A stretch of 64,000 bases of DNA from Proteiniphilum sp. Its GTDB lineage: Bacteria > Bacteroidota > Bacteroidia > Bacteroidales > Dysgonomonadaceae. Within the stretch, counting starts at the first letter, position 1. Each line of letters starts with the position of its first letter. The DNA lies in contig JADLKK010000002.1 of assembly GCA_016839025.1 (NCBI GenBank), positions 1-64,000 on the forward strand, in the 5' to 3' direction. Position numbers and translations under genes: made by a program. The notes beneath the pieces were generated by a model. The model made no database searches. It was not told the DNA's origin and was given only the letters and a program-made list of their open reading frames with translations. Shown piece after piece: positions 46,623 through 55,637 of the stretch.

Positions 46623-47641
46623 TGCATGATCCGGTAGACCAGTTCACGCAGCAGTTCATGTTGCGAGGCCGACACATTGTCCACCCCCTTTGAGCTGGCA
46701 TCGAAACGGCGCAGCTCTGAGATGATTTCCATCACCTTCGTCGCACTGAAGTTTTTGAGGCCGGTCATGTAGTCACGCACAAAATAGGAACTCCTGACCT
46801 GCAGAGCAGCCATCACCGACTGTTCGTCCCTTTGCGGAAGCCAGTAGCATTCCAGCAGGTTGCTGAAGTAGTTGAAAAGGATTGCCACGGTGCCCATCAT
46901 CGGGTTCTCCCTGGGATTTCTCCCAAAATAATCTACAATTCGATTGGCTGTGAGCAGATCTTTCCGGATAATCGCCTTTTGCAGTTCGAAGTTGTTGTAA
47001 TCCTTGCTGATGCCCACGTTCTGCTCAACCAGCTCCGCCGTCACTCTTCTGGTTCCACCCGGCAGTGACACCACCAGCTTCTCCAGCTGGGGGATCAGTT
47101 TGCTGATCTCATTTCCCACATAGTCGTTCAGCATCTGTGCCGCCTTCTCTTCGATGGTGATTGCCTGCTCCCTGAACCATGTCACGATGAAAGGTGGAAT
47201 CTGGTTGTCATACAGTTTTTTCGATTCGAATAACACCCCGATCTTATCCGCGTTCTTCGCCACCGCCTTTCGTTTATCCACCGTGCCGTGGCGGTAGTTG
47301 ATCACCAGCACGGTTGATGGCATCGGGTTTTTGAAATAGTGATCCAGCTCTTCGAACCGGGGCAGGTTCTGTGCCTCCTTAAGCACAATCAGTTGCCGCT
47401 CCGCCATCATCGGATAACGGCGAGCTGCCGAGATAATGGTGTGCACATCGGAATCCGCACCATAAAAGGTGAGCAGGTTGAAATCCTTCTCTGTTTCAGT
47501 GAGAACCTTTTCTTCGAGCAGATCGGTGAGCCGGTCAATAAAATATCCTTCCTCGCCCATCAACAGGTAGACCGGTTTCAATTGGCCTTGCAGAATTTCG
47601 GCGCGAATAGCTTCGTAGCTGTTTTTGGAGGTTGTTGCCAT
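46619..47641 (-). CDS. holA: DNA polymerase III delta subunit
   Basis: HolA is the clamp-loader subunit that opens the sliding clamp. Signs are LKPVYLLMGEEGYFIDRLTDLLE at the N-terminus, FNLLTFYGAD, RYPMMAERQLIVLKEAQNL, and the C-terminal HolA fold with ELQKAIIRKDLLTANRIVDYFG. The length of 340 residues is usual. Its stop overlaps that of the convergent peroxidase gene by 4 bases. It lies 22 bp after the AMP nucleosidase gene. Confidence 0.93.
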   Translation of the reverse strand: MATTSKNSYEAIRAEILQGQLKPVYLLMGEEGYFIDRLTDLLEEKVLTETEKDFNLLTFYGADSDVHTIISAARRYPMMAERQLIVLKEAQNLPRFEELDHYFKNPMPSTVLVINYRHGTVDKRKAVAKNADKIGVLFESKKLYDNQIPPFIVTWFREQAITIEEKAAQMLNDYVGNEISKLIPQLEKLVVSLPGGTRRVTAELVEQNVGISKDYNNFELQKAIIRKDLLTANRIVDYFGRNPRENPMMGTVAILFNYFSNLLECYWLPQRDEQSVMAALQVRSSYFVRDYMTGLKNFSATKVMEIISELRRFDASSKGVDNVSASQHELLRELVYRIMH

Positions 47642-47663
47642 TTGGTTACGAGGTTGTGCCGGC

Positions 47664-48440
47664 TCACCAGTCGAAACGCAGGTGTTTGATGGTGGATCCG
47701 TGGTTCATGATAGAGGAGAGCGATTTGATTCCGATCTTTACATGTTCTTCCACGAAGTTTTCCGTGACATGTTGATCGCTCTTTTCCGTTTTCACACCTG
47801 TAGAGATGAGTGGCTGGTCGGACACCAGCAACAGGGCTCCGGTGGAAATATGGTTGGCAAAACCGCAGGTAAAGAGCGTGGCGGTCTCCATATCGACCGC
47901 CAGGGCTCGTATCTGTCTGAGATATCCCTTGAAGTCATCGTCGTATTCCCACACCCGGCGGTTGGTGGTGTAAACCGTACCTGTCCAGTAATCCCTTCCG
48001 AAGTCCCGGATATTGGAGGAGACGGCGCGCAGCAGGCTGAAGGCCGGAAGCGATGGTACCTCCGCTGGAAGGTAATCGTTGGAGGTGCCTTCTCCCCGAA
48101 TAGCGGCGATCGGCAATATGTAGTCCCCCAACTCACTCCTGGCCTTCAGACCACCACACTTCCCCAGGAAGAGAACAGCCGTGGGGGTGACCGCACTAAG
48201 CAGATCCATCACTGTAGCAGCATTGGCGCTTCCCATGCCGAAGTTGATGATGGTAATCCCTTCTGCCGAGGCATTGGGCATATTGGCATCGGCACCCACG
48301 ATGGGAACGTTGAAATGGCGTGCAAAGATCTCCACATACTTCTGAAAGTTGGTCAGCAGGATAAATGGGGTAAAATCTTCCAAGGGCCGTTTGGTATATC
48401 TGGGAAGCCAGTTCTCCACGATTTCTTGTTTCGTTCTCAT
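47664..48440 (-). CDS. amn: AMP nucleosidase
   Basis: This is a member of the PNP/UDP phosphorylase family that splits AMP to adenine and ribose 5-phosphate in the Bacteroidota type. Motifs: INFGMGSANAATVMDLLSA, VLFLGKCGGLKARSELGDYILP, IRALAVDMETATLFTCGF, and LLVSDQPLI. At 258 residues it lacks the N-terminal domain of E. coli Amn (484). It precedes holA on the same strand and is divergent from the small nuclease gene. Confidence 0.9.
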   Translation of the reverse strand: MRTKQEIVENWLPRYTKRPLEDFTPFILLTNFQKYVEIFARHFNVPIVGADANMPNASAEGITIINFGMGSANAATVMDLLSAVTPTAVLFLGKCGGLKARSELGDYILPIAAIRGEGTSNDYLPAEVPSLPAFSLLRAVSSNIRDFGRDYWTGTVYTTNRRVWEYDDDFKGYLRQIRALAVDMETATLFTCGFANHISTGALLLVSDQPLISTGVKTEKSDQHVTENFVEEHVKIGIKSLSSIMNHGSTIKHLRFDW

Positions 48441-48450
48441 AAAAAAAGGC

Positions 48451-48458
48451 TATTTTTG
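48451..48458 (+). promoter_or_regulatory. -7 element (TATTTTTG) of the HsdR-N gene
   Basis: TATTTTTG lies 37 bp before the ATG; TTG at 48426-48428 gives a 22-base spacer, slightly longer than usual. Confidence 0.5.
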
Positions 48459-48495
48459 TTCTGAGCGATTCCTCTTCTCCAAACAAAGATACAAT

Positions 48496-48945
48496 ATGTA
48501 CCCGTTAAACTTGCCATCGTTTGAAGCAAAAATCCGAAATAGCGGCAACTATCCTGAGATATTTGATCCCCTGCGGAGGAAGTATGTGGCGCTCACACCG
48601 GAGGAGTGGGTACGACAACATTTTGTGCACTTCCTGATTGCCGACAAGGGATATCCCGCCTCACGCATCGCCAATGAAACCGCTATCCGGCTCAATTCGT
48701 TATCGCGGCGGTGTGATTCGGTCGTTTACGACAAACAGCTGGAACCGCTGATGATACTGGAGTACAAGGAGCCGAGGGTGATCATCACCCAGCAGGTGTT
48801 CGATCAGGTGGCCCGTTACAACAGCGTGCTACGGGTACCCTATATCGTGGTTTCCAACGGCATCAGCCATTTTTGTTACCGGATCGATTATGCAACACTG
48901 GAATACCAGTTTCTGAACGATATTCCGATGTATGGGGAACTATGA
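48496..48945 (+). CDS. Stand-alone HsdR N-terminal-domain (PD-(D/E)XK) protein
   Basis: A 149-residue protein matching the N-terminal nuclease domain of type I restriction enzyme HsdR. TPEEWVRQHFVHFLI is near residue 35, and the catalytic set RRCDSVVYD then MILEYKEP (Asp ... Glu-x-Lys) is near 72-95. No helicase, hsdM or hsdS is nearby. Such lone copies are widespread in Bacteroidota and their role is not known to me; DNA repair is more likely than restriction. The start at 48496 is chosen because the upstream frame overlaps the divergent AMP nucleosidase gene. Confidence 0.85.
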   Translation: MYPLNLPSFEAKIRNSGNYPEIFDPLRRKYVALTPEEWVRQHFVHFLIADKGYPASRIANETAIRLNSLSRRCDSVVYDKQLEPLMILEYKEPRVIITQQVFDQVARYNSVLRVPYIVVSNGISHFCYRIDYATLEYQFLNDIPMYGEL

Positions 48946-48979
48946 TAGGCTTTTAGCTGATAGCTTGGAACCTGCTAAC

Positions 48980-49813
48980 CTAGTAAGATTCTTCTTCCGA
49001 GGGAAAATCAGCTCTTTTCACGTCATTGATGTAGCTTTGCACCGCCTGGGTTATCTCGTCAAACAAATTGGCGTAGCGGCGCAGGAAACGGGGTGAGAAG
49101 CCCTTGTTAAGCCCCAGCATGTCGTGCATCACCAGCACCTGCCCATCCACATGGGGACCGGCGCCGATTCCGATGGTCGGGATGGTGAGCTCTTCCGAAA
49201 CCCTTTTCGCCAGCTGTGAGGGAATTTTTTCCAACACCAGGGAGCAGCAACCTGCCTCCTGCAGCAGGTGTGCATCATCGACCAACCTGGCAGCTTCCGC
49301 CGCATCCTCTGCCCTTACCGCATAGGTACCATATTTGTTAATCGATTGTGGCATCAGTCCCAGGTGTCCCATGACGGGAATACCGGCGCTCAGGATCAGT
49401 TTCACCGACTCCAGGATCTCCTTTCCCCCTTCCAGCTTCAGGCAGTCTGCCCCGGTCTCCTTCATGATGCGCACCGCGTTGGCCACCGCCTCGCGCGGAT
49501 TACCCTGGTAGCTGCCGAAGGGCATGTCGATCACTACCATGGCTCTTTTCACACCGTTCATTACCGCCTTGCCGTGGTAGATCATCTGATCTACCGTCAT
49601 GGGCAGCGTGGTGGTGTTTCCCACCATCACGTTCGATGCCGAGTCGCCCACCAGGATCACATCCATCCCGGCCTGGTCGATCACCGTAGCCATGGAGTAA
49701 TCGTATGCCGTGAGCATCGATATTTTCTCCCCTCTCCGTTTCATTTCCAGCAGACGGTGTGTGGTCACCTTCCTGTTGTCGCTGGTGGTGAGATATCCTT
49801 TTTGTTTTTCCAT
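48980..49813 (-). CDS. panB: 3-methyl-2-oxobutanoate hydroxymethyltransferase
   Basis: PanB makes ketopantoate, the first step of pantothenate and CoA synthesis. Key stretches: [50 protein letters not shown] (metal-ligand Asp), [15 protein letters not shown], and [23 protein letters not shown]. The length of 277 residues is normal. It is a single-gene unit; panC and panD are not adjacent. Confidence 0.96.
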   Translation of the reverse strand: MEKQKGYLTTSDNRKVTTHRLLEMKRRGEKISMLTAYDYSMATVIDQAGMDVILVGDSASNVMVGNTTTLPMTVDQMIYHGKAVMNGVKRAMVVIDMPFGSYQGNPREAVANAVRIMKETGADCLKLEGGKEILESVKLILSAGIPVMGHLGLMPQSINKYGTYAVRAEDAAEAARLVDDAHLLQEAGCCSLVLEKIPSQLAKRVSEELTIPTIGIGAGPHVDGQVLVMHDMLGLNKGFSPRFLRRYANLFDEITQAVQSYINDVKRADFPSEEESY

Positions 49814-49844
49814 AGGAACCGAGTCTTATTATTGATTGTAGAGG

Positions 49845-49852
49845 CAAAGGTA
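49845..49852 (-). promoter_or_regulatory. -7 element (TACCTTTG) of panB
   Basis: The minus strand reads TACCTTTG about 32 bp before the panB ATG. Confidence 0.5.
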
Positions 49853-49879
49853 CGATTTTTATGATACACCAGAAAACAG

Positions 49880-49910
49880 AAAGCCGGGAGTTCATCACCA
49901 CCCGGCACTT
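49880..49910 (-). terminator. Terminator after the FadL-like gene
   Basis: GCCGGG pairs with CCCGGC, extended by AA/TT pairs with one mismatch. On the minus strand T-rich TTTCTGTTTTC follows. It lies about 25 bp past the FadL-like gene stop. Confidence 0.6.
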
Positions 49911-49935
49911 CTGCTGTTTCCCAAGCTATACTATT

Positions 49936-51492
49936 TTAAAACTTATATCCCAGCGTGATCAACCCCTTCACAGAGCTGTTTTTCAATTCAAATGGAGAGG
50001 CATCGATCACCAGCTCTTGCCTGTTCAGGGTATAGAGGTTGGGAAAAGGATAGAGATCGTCGGTACGACTCTCGTACACCAGCGCAACATCGAGGAAGAA
50101 GTTGCGGTTAAACCGGTACCCCAGTCCGCCGGTGAGGTACCGGGTATCCCCCTCCATACGGTAGATGGTGTTCGATCCGGCGATGGCGGCATCGCCACTT
50201 TCACGGAACCCGGCATCGTAAGGATTCTGCATCCAGGCATAGCCGAGACGGCCGGAGAACTGCTGGGTAAAGCGATATTCCATACCGGCTCGCAGTGTCG
50301 ATGCCGGGCGGAAATCCATCGCTATGTATTCGTTGTCGATTGCATACCAGTCCCCCTCTTCGTAGGCACCTGATGGAACCTTGAGTTTCATATTGGAGTA
50401 ATCGGTCAGCTCATAGTCGAGGCTGCCAATGAATCGTCCTCCCAGCACTGTGGCGATGCTGGCCACCAGCTTGCCGGGCGTTTTCAGGTCATAGTCGTTG
50501 GTGAAACGGGCCGAATAAGTCTCTCCCGACTCATAGTTCGGATCATCGATGTAGGCATCCATTTCATCGGCTATCTGCGCCTCGTAGGTCTCCGTCATTG
50601 CATACAGGGTAGGCGTATGATAAGCCAGCCCCAACCTCAGTTCGTTCACCGGCCGGTAGATCGCCCCTATCTTGGCACTAACGCCGGCACCACTGGTGGT
50701 GAGCCAGTTGGTAAGCGTATATCCACCCTCATTGAAATCTTCGAGGTAATCGGATGTGAGACTGTAGGATATATCCTTGATGGAGAGGGCAAAACCCAGA
50801 TTGAGTACATTGCCAAGGGTGGTACCCACCGTGAAGTCGTAGTTATCAATGTGTCCCCTCTCCTTCATGCGGATTTCGTTGATGGCACGCTCTCCTCTGG
50901 TATTGACAGGGTCATAGCTATCACCCCCATCAACCGGTGAGATCAGGTAGGAGTTGAAAGCCAGCACCGGCAGCCAAGGCTGTGTATTAAACGGATCGGG
51001 CAAATCTTTACCCATTCTCAGTTTCGCAGGGTCGATGCCCGCACTCCTGTCAGCAATGTAATCGATCAATGTACTGTTGGGGCTACCGATCGCAGAGACA
51101 TTTCTGTCGAACGACTGCAACTTGTTGTATGAAAAGCCGAAATTAACCAGCGGCATCACATCATTTCGCAGCGGGAAATAACCGACAAAGCCGAGGTTGT
51201 CCATGTCAAAGCGGCTTTTGTTGGCGGTTTGATTGCCCGCGACCGACTGATTGCGTGACAGATTGAAGGTTCCCACCACCTCTGAGCTGCGGTAGACCCC
51301 GATTCCGGCCGGGTTGATGGCCAGGGCACTCTGATCACCCCCCAGGGCCCCGAACGCACCACCCATCGACATGGCACGGGCGGTACCAAAAAGACTCTCT
51401 CTCGAGAAACGCAAGGCATCTACCTCCCCCTGTGCAAAAAGAGAGGAGGAGATAACAAGCAAAGTAGTGACAAGATATGTGATTTTATTCAT
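49936..51492 (-). CDS. OmpP1/FadL/TodX-like outer-membrane transport protein
   Basis: A 518-residue outer-membrane barrel with a signal peptide ending SSSLFAQ. It starts the mature part with LFGTARAMSMGGAFGALGGDQSALAINPAGIGVYRSSE, the typical FadL hatch-like segment that lines the channel. Many alternating strands follow, and the C-terminus ends in a strand (SSVKGLITLGYKF). Members import hydrophobic compounds; this one's substrate is unknown. It is next to the PWY/SR-rich gene on the same strand. Confidence 0.88.
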   Translation of the reverse strand: MNKITYLVTTLLVISSSLFAQGEVDALRFSRESLFGTARAMSMGGAFGALGGDQSALAINPAGIGVYRSSEVVGTFNLSRNQSVAGNQTANKSRFDMDNLGFVGYFPLRNDVMPLVNFGFSYNKLQSFDRNVSAIGSPNSTLIDYIADRSAGIDPAKLRMGKDLPDPFNTQPWLPVLAFNSYLISPVDGGDSYDPVNTRGERAINEIRMKERGHIDNYDFTVGTTLGNVLNLGFALSIKDISYSLTSDYLEDFNEGGYTLTNWLTTSGAGVSAKIGAIYRPVNELRLGLAYHTPTLYAMTETYEAQIADEMDAYIDDPNYESGETYSARFTNDYDLKTPGKLVASIATVLGGRFIGSLDYELTDYSNMKLKVPSGAYEEGDWYAIDNEYIAMDFRPASTLRAGMEYRFTQQFSGRLGYAWMQNPYDAGFRESGDAAIAGSNTIYRMEGDTRYLTGGLGYRFNRNFFLDVALVYESRTDDLYPFPNLYTLNRQELVIDASPFELKNSSVKGLITLGYKF

Positions 51493-51549
51493 ATGCTGTT
51501 TGCGTTATGTGTATTCGAACCAATGCTATCGACACGTTTTCCTTATTTC

Positions 51550-52818
51550 TTACCTGCGACCACCACCTGAACTGCGTCCGCTGCTGCCAGAGCTTCTACT
51601 GCTACTGCCCACCGAACCGGCACTCGAAGAGGAGCTGCGGCTGGGTGCCGAGTAAGTAGAGCTTCTCGAGGAGGAAGATTGCGAGGGTGAGCTGTAGGTG
51701 GATGATCGGCTCGACTGCGTACTTCGTGAGGGAGTGCTGTAATTGCTGTTCCGATTGGTTGTGGTGGAGCGTTGATAGGTGGAACTGCTCCTCTCCGTGG
51801 TGCTGCTTCTACCGGTGGAGTAGCTTCCCGAGCTACTGCGGGTGCTGCCACTGCGTTCGATTGTTCTGCCTGTCCTGGAATCAAGTACCCTGCCGCTGTT
51901 ATCGATGATGCGGGTTCGCGGACTGTTCGCACTGCTGCGGGCGTTCACCGTGGCGTTCCTGCCGGAAGTGGCGGTACGGGTGCTTGCGGTTGCACTCCTT
52001 CCGGAGAGACCGGAACGGATAGCAGATGAGGAGGATCTACCGGAGAGGCCGGCGTTCAAAGAACTGCTTCTGGTGGCAGAGCTGGATCTGTACACCCCCG
52101 TGCTTCTGCCGGATCGGTTGTGTGTCAGGCTGCTGTAATAGCCGTCGTAGAAACCGTGTGAGTAACCTCCACCATAATAGCCACCGTATCCATAATACCA
52201 GGGATCATACCACCCCCCGTAGTACCAGGGACTGTACCAGCGGCTGTAGTACCAGGGACTGTACCAGCGGTTCCAGCCATAATAGGGAGCATAACCGTAC
52301 CAGGGACTGTACCAGCTACCATAATACCAGGGATCGTACCAGGGGTCATACCAGGGATAGTACCCCATACCCCATCCCAAGCCCATATAGACATTGCTAT
52401 TCCAGCCACGGTTGTTGTAGTTCTCATAGAGATCGTCTCCCACGTAAACAATCACCTCGTCTGCACCCGTGATCTTGATGCTTGATTCAGGATCGTGGAA
52501 ACGGACAATGCGGTCGGTGTATTCATACTCCTCATAGTCGAGTGAATCGTTTGAATATGCTTCATCCCCTGCCGGGATTTCATTGTTTCCACGGCGGTTG
52601 TACTCATCAACATCTCTGCCATTGGCCTGTACCTCCATGCCGGAGGCATCCCCCTGCACGATGACTACCTTTTTTTTCTGCGGTTCTTTCTCTTTCACCT
52701 GTACCCTCACCGTTTCCTTATGCACAGGGTCGGCATAGATATCATCCCATTCCTGGGCGAAACCGAAGAATGGTATGGCGGTCAATAATGCGGCCACTAA
52801 AAATTGATTCGTTTTCAT
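51550..52818 (-). CDS. Exported PWY-repeat / Ser-Arg-rich low-complexity protein
   Basis: A 422-residue protein with signal peptide MKTNQFLVAALLTAIPFFGFAQ. An acidic middle follows (about 65-110). A 30-residue stretch (GADEVIVYVGDDLYENYNNR) precedes a striking Pro-Trp-Tyr repeat (residues 150-228, e.g. RWYSPWYYS twice). The end (235-422) is almost only Ser, Arg, Thr, Gly and Ala. No family is clear to me. The repeat suggests a structural or adhesive surface role, with the basic tail perhaps binding polyanions. It is followed 57 bp later by the FadL-like gene. A clean SD-like GGGGAG precedes its ATG. Confidence 0.8.
   Translation of the reverse strand: MKTNQFLVAALLTAIPFFGFAQEWDDIYADPVHKETVRVQVKEKEPQKKKVVIVQGDASGMEVQANGRDVDEYNRRGNNEIPAGDEAYSNDSLDYEEYEYTDRIVRFHDPESSIKITGADEVIVYVGDDLYENYNNRGWNSNVYMGLGWGMGYYPWYDPWYDPWYYGSWYSPWYGYAPYYGWNRWYSPWYYSRWYSPWYYGGWYDPWYYGYGGYYGGGYSHGFYDGYYSSLTHNRSGRSTGVYRSSSATRSSSLNAGLSGRSSSSAIRSGLSGRSATASTRTATSGRNATVNARSSANSPRTRIIDNSGRVLDSRTGRTIERSGSTRSSSGSYSTGRSSTTERSSSTYQRSTTTNRNSNYSTPSRSTQSSRSSTYSSPSQSSSSRSSTYSAPSRSSSSSAGSVGSSSRSSGSSGRSSGGGRR
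52135..52371 (-). repeat. Degenerate tandem repeat coding the PWY stretch
   Basis: Short units such as ACCAGGGACTGTACCAGCGG recur, giving the repeated WYSPWYY and WYDPWYY peptides. Two units near 52222-52275 are almost identical. Such repeats can expand or shrink by slippage. Confidence 0.75.
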
Positions 52819-53034
52819 AGTTTCTCCCCGTTAATATTATGTTTGCAATCTATTTATCTCTACACTCTGACGCTTGTCAGCTCCGATGGTTTAATGTGCT
52901 GCCCATATTTTGTGTTTCATTTTTCCATCTCATGATTCCAACCTATCGGCCCGGAATATGGTTCAAAAGATAGATGGGAGAATCTGTCAAACGTTGCATA
53001 TCATTTGGTTAAAAAAACGTAAGGAGATTCCCTG

Positions 53035-53793
53035 TCAGAGGGTGATCTCCAGGTTGTCGTATGCCGGAAAAACTCCTGTGGGAAGAGTATCCCGCATATC
53101 GACATGCCTTCCCATTTCGTGACTGAAATGGGTGAGGAATGTCCTTTCCGGCGCAATCATCTCAATGATCTGCAAGGCCTCTGTAAGCGAGAGATGAGAG
53201 AGATGCTCCGTTTTTCGCAATGCATTTATAACCAGGGTATTCAAGCCGCGCAGCTTTTTAAGTTCAGCATCCGGAATTCTTTTCACATCTGTCAGATAGG
53301 CAAAACTACCGATGCGGAAACCCAAGATCGGCAATCTGTGGTGCAGCACCCTTACAGGAAGTATTTCAGTCCCGCCTATCCGCAGGGATTGGTTCGGATC
53401 AATTCTCCGGATGCGGATATCAGGAATCCCCCCATACCGTTGTTCGGAAAAACAATAGGGAAGCCTGTTTCGTACCACTTCTTCCATACGTTCTTCCATG
53501 TATAAATCCACTGTTCCAAACCGGGAAAAGGGGCGTAAATCATCTATCCCTCCGGTATGGTCATAGTGTTCATGGGTGAAGAGAATCCCGTCAATCTTCC
53601 TGAAAGGAATGCTAAGTGCCTGCTGCCGAAAGTCGGGTGTACAATCTATCAGAAGCTGCTGCTCATCGGTTGAAACAACCACCGAACACCTCAGCCTTCT
53701 GTCACGCCGGTCATCTGATTGGCAGACCGCACAGCTGCATCCGATCTGGGGTATACCGGTAGAGGTTCCTGTACCCAGAAAACGTATTTTCAT
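53035..53793 (-). CDS. MBL-fold metallohydrolase, PhnP-like
   Basis: A 252-residue enzyme with GTGTSTGIPQIGCSCAVC near residue 7, the metal motif THEHYDHTGG, and RIGSFAYLTDVKRI and TFLTHFSHEMGRH near the end. Together these match PhnP-type phosphodiesterases of the metallo-beta-lactamase fold, which also carry the CxCxxC zinc site at the N-terminus. The start at 53793 is preferred to a codon 10 upstream. The phn operon is not present, so the substrate may be a cyclic phosphodiester of another kind. Confidence 0.9.
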   Translation of the reverse strand: MKIRFLGTGTSTGIPQIGCSCAVCQSDDRRDRRLRCSVVVSTDEQQLLIDCTPDFRQQALSIPFRKIDGILFTHEHYDHTGGIDDLRPFSRFGTVDLYMEERMEEVVRNRLPYCFSEQRYGGIPDIRIRRIDPNQSLRIGGTEILPVRVLHHRLPILGFRIGSFAYLTDVKRIPDAELKKLRGLNTLVINALRKTEHLSHLSLTEALQIIEMIAPERTFLTHFSHEMGRHVDMRDTLPTGVFPAYDNLEITL

Positions 53794-53927
53794 CTGTTCT
53801 GTATCAAAAAAAAGCCGCCACATTCGGTCAACGGGCAGCTCTTTGTTTCTTGTCTTGTATCGTTCAAGCAGGCAACAGGTTGATTCTCACAAGAGGAAAC
53901 CAATGCCTGTTCACTTCCACTCACCGA

Positions 53928-54440
53928 TTAGTATTGCCTCTCCAGGATCCAGAGATCGTTGAAAGGCACGCCATAGGTTCTTCTCAGGTAGTCGGTGTTG
54001 CCTTTGGCGGCGTACAGGCTATAGATCTCTTCCCTCTTGGCAGCTGCCTGAGCCTTGTCGTCATAGCTGGCAATGATGACACGATACATCCCCTGTTCAT
54101 TTTCTGCCAGGATCACCTTGTGACCCTCGTTTTCCATGCGACTCTTCAGTGATTCTGCATTGAGCTTGACACTGAGAGAGGCAATCACCACGCTGTAACG
54201 CTTCAGGCCGGCAGCATCGGTTGAATAGACCGGTTCTACCTTTTCCTTGCGGACGGAGACTTCAACCGGTGGCAGCGGGCTGGCATCCTTTACCACTGTC
54301 GTTGGCTGAGAAGCTGTCTGCTGCATCTCCCTCTCCTTAGCAGCTTCATATACCTGCTTGTAGGCACTCTGTTTCGGTTTGCAGGAGGTTCCCGCAATCA
54401 GTAGGGCAGCTAAAATCAGAGCAAAATGGATTTTTTTCAT
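53928..54440 (-). CDS. SPOR-domain lipoprotein
   Basis: A 170-residue lipoprotein with lipobox AGTSC near residue 20 and a proline-rich linker. A C-terminal SPOR domain (about 95-165) is seen in RYSVVIASLSVKLNAESLKSRM and YRVIIASYDDKAQAAAKREE. SPOR domains bind septal peptidoglycan lacking stem peptides, so the protein probably acts at the division site. The ATG at 54440 is chosen over one 50 codons upstream because only it starts a signal peptide. Confidence 0.9.
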   Translation of the reverse strand: MKKIHFALILAALLIAGTSCKPKQSAYKQVYEAAKEREMQQTASQPTTVVKDASPLPPVEVSVRKEKVEPVYSTDAAGLKRYSVVIASLSVKLNAESLKSRMENEGHKVILAENEQGMYRVIIASYDDKAQAAAKREEIYSLYAAKGNTDYLRRTYGVPFNDLWILERQY

Positions 54441-54493
54441 CTGTGTGTTATTGTTAGATAGTTGTAATCGATTTGAAACCATAATCATTCCTG

Positions 54494-54501
54494 CAAAGAT
54501 A
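54494..54501 (-). promoter_or_regulatory. -7 element (TATCTTTG) of the SPOR gene
   Basis: The minus strand reads TATCTTTG about 54 bp before the SPOR gene ATG. Confidence 0.55.
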
Positions 54502-54551
54502 ATAAAGAAGCGGATCACTGCATGTTTGCATATGTGAAATTTAATTAAAAA

Positions 54552-54580
54552 GGGATGGGGAATCCTATTCTCCCCATCCC
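54552..54580 (-). terminator. Rho-independent terminator after the DUF4382 gene
   Basis: A perfect 10-bp stem GGGATGGGGA / TCCCCATCCC with a 9-base loop; on the minus strand a TTTTTAATTAA tract follows. It lies about 90 bp past the DUF4382 stop and just upstream of the SPOR promoter. Confidence 0.85.
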
Positions 54581-54672
54581 TCTCTCTCATTTTTCCACAT
54601 TCTTCAACTTACCCAGTCTGTTGAGGTGCCACTTATTTCAAAGGGAGGATGGGTCTTGCACATACTACGTGC

Positions 54673-55485
54673 TTACTGTTGAACCAGTCTGATCGGTCTG
54701 GGCCTGATCTCCCGGACCCTGCCCTGCTCGATTGTGTCGGTAAATATGGTGTCACGGTAAAGGGAAGCGGGATCGGCCAAAAGATGTATCTTCCAGGCTC
54801 CCTCCTGCAGACCGGTGAAGAGAAACATCCCATCTGTCCCCTCGGGAAGGGTGATGAGCGAATCCCCCTCACGGGTGATCAATACAACGGGAGATGCCTC
54901 AGGAGGTAAAACATATCCCTTCAGGGAGCCCCCAAAGGTCTCAGGAAATGCCCGGGCGCGCGGATCGAGGAGATAGCTTCCATTCGATTCCCGTACCGAC
55001 AGCGCCGCATTGATGTCGATCACGATGCTGGTAATGATATTGGCGGCAAGCGAGGCATCCACATCGTGGATGAGGAGGTACTCCGTGATGGTGGGTGCCT
55101 TTTGCAACGGTATCGGCTGATCCGTGATGGTCACCATCCGATTGTTGTCACCGAAGCTCAGGCGTATCTTGTCTATCTTTCCTCCTGCCGGGAAGTACTG
55201 GTCGACGAGCTGAACCGTTCTGCCGTTCATCAGTTTTAACAGGTTGTATTCACCTCCGGTGAAATCGAGCAATACCCATTCCCCGGCAATGCCGGCACTG
55301 TCTACAGGCAACACCTCGATTGTTTCCATGTTGAGGTAGATCTCCTTCAACACCGGTGTGGCTGCATCTGTCAGTTTGATCCTCAGACGGGCGGCATTCT
55401 CACTCACATCCTCTTTGCCGCAGGAGAGGAAAACAAGGGTTGTCAGGCTGATCAACAGAACCGAAAGCATCTGCTTTGTGTACAT
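54673..55485 (-). CDS. DUF4382 lipoprotein
   Basis: A 270-residue lipoprotein with lipobox FLSC near residue 22 and the DUF4382 pattern: RLRIKLTDAATPVLKEIYLNMETIEVLP followed by WVLLDFTGGEYNLLKLMNG. A C-terminal part (about 200-270) resembles a carboxypeptidase-regulatory-like fold. Function unknown. The ATG at 55485 is chosen over one 14 codons upstream for the signal peptide. Confidence 0.88.
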   Translation of the reverse strand: MYTKQMLSVLLISLTTLVFLSCGKEDVSENAARLRIKLTDAATPVLKEIYLNMETIEVLPVDSAGIAGEWVLLDFTGGEYNLLKLMNGRTVQLVDQYFPAGGKIDKIRLSFGDNNRMVTITDQPIPLQKAPTITEYLLIHDVDASLAANIITSIVIDINAALSVRESNGSYLLDPRARAFPETFGGSLKGYVLPPEASPVVLITREGDSLITLPEGTDGMFLFTGLQEGAWKIHLLADPASLYRDTIFTDTIEQGRVREIRPRPIRLVQQ

Positions 55486-55514
55486 AGAAAACGAATTTGA
55501 CTGTTGGACTGCTG

Positions 55515-55522
55515 CAAAGATA
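55515..55522 (-). promoter_or_regulatory. -7 element (TATCTTTG) of the DUF4382 gene
   Basis: The minus strand reads TATCTTTG about 30 bp before the DUF4382 ATG. Confidence 0.55.
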
Positions 55523-55637
55523 GGCAAAAGGTCCCTGTTTTAGCATGAACCCTGTTGCTATTCTGCAAAACAAAACAGCAGGTCAGCTGTTATATTCTCT
55601 CCGGTAGATTCCTTCACAACAGAGAACAGATTACGCA

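Noticed and set aside
48496-48945. A complete type I restriction-modification system
   Set aside because: Only the HsdR N-terminal nuclease domain is present; neighbours are amn, holA and panB, with no methylase or specificity subunit.
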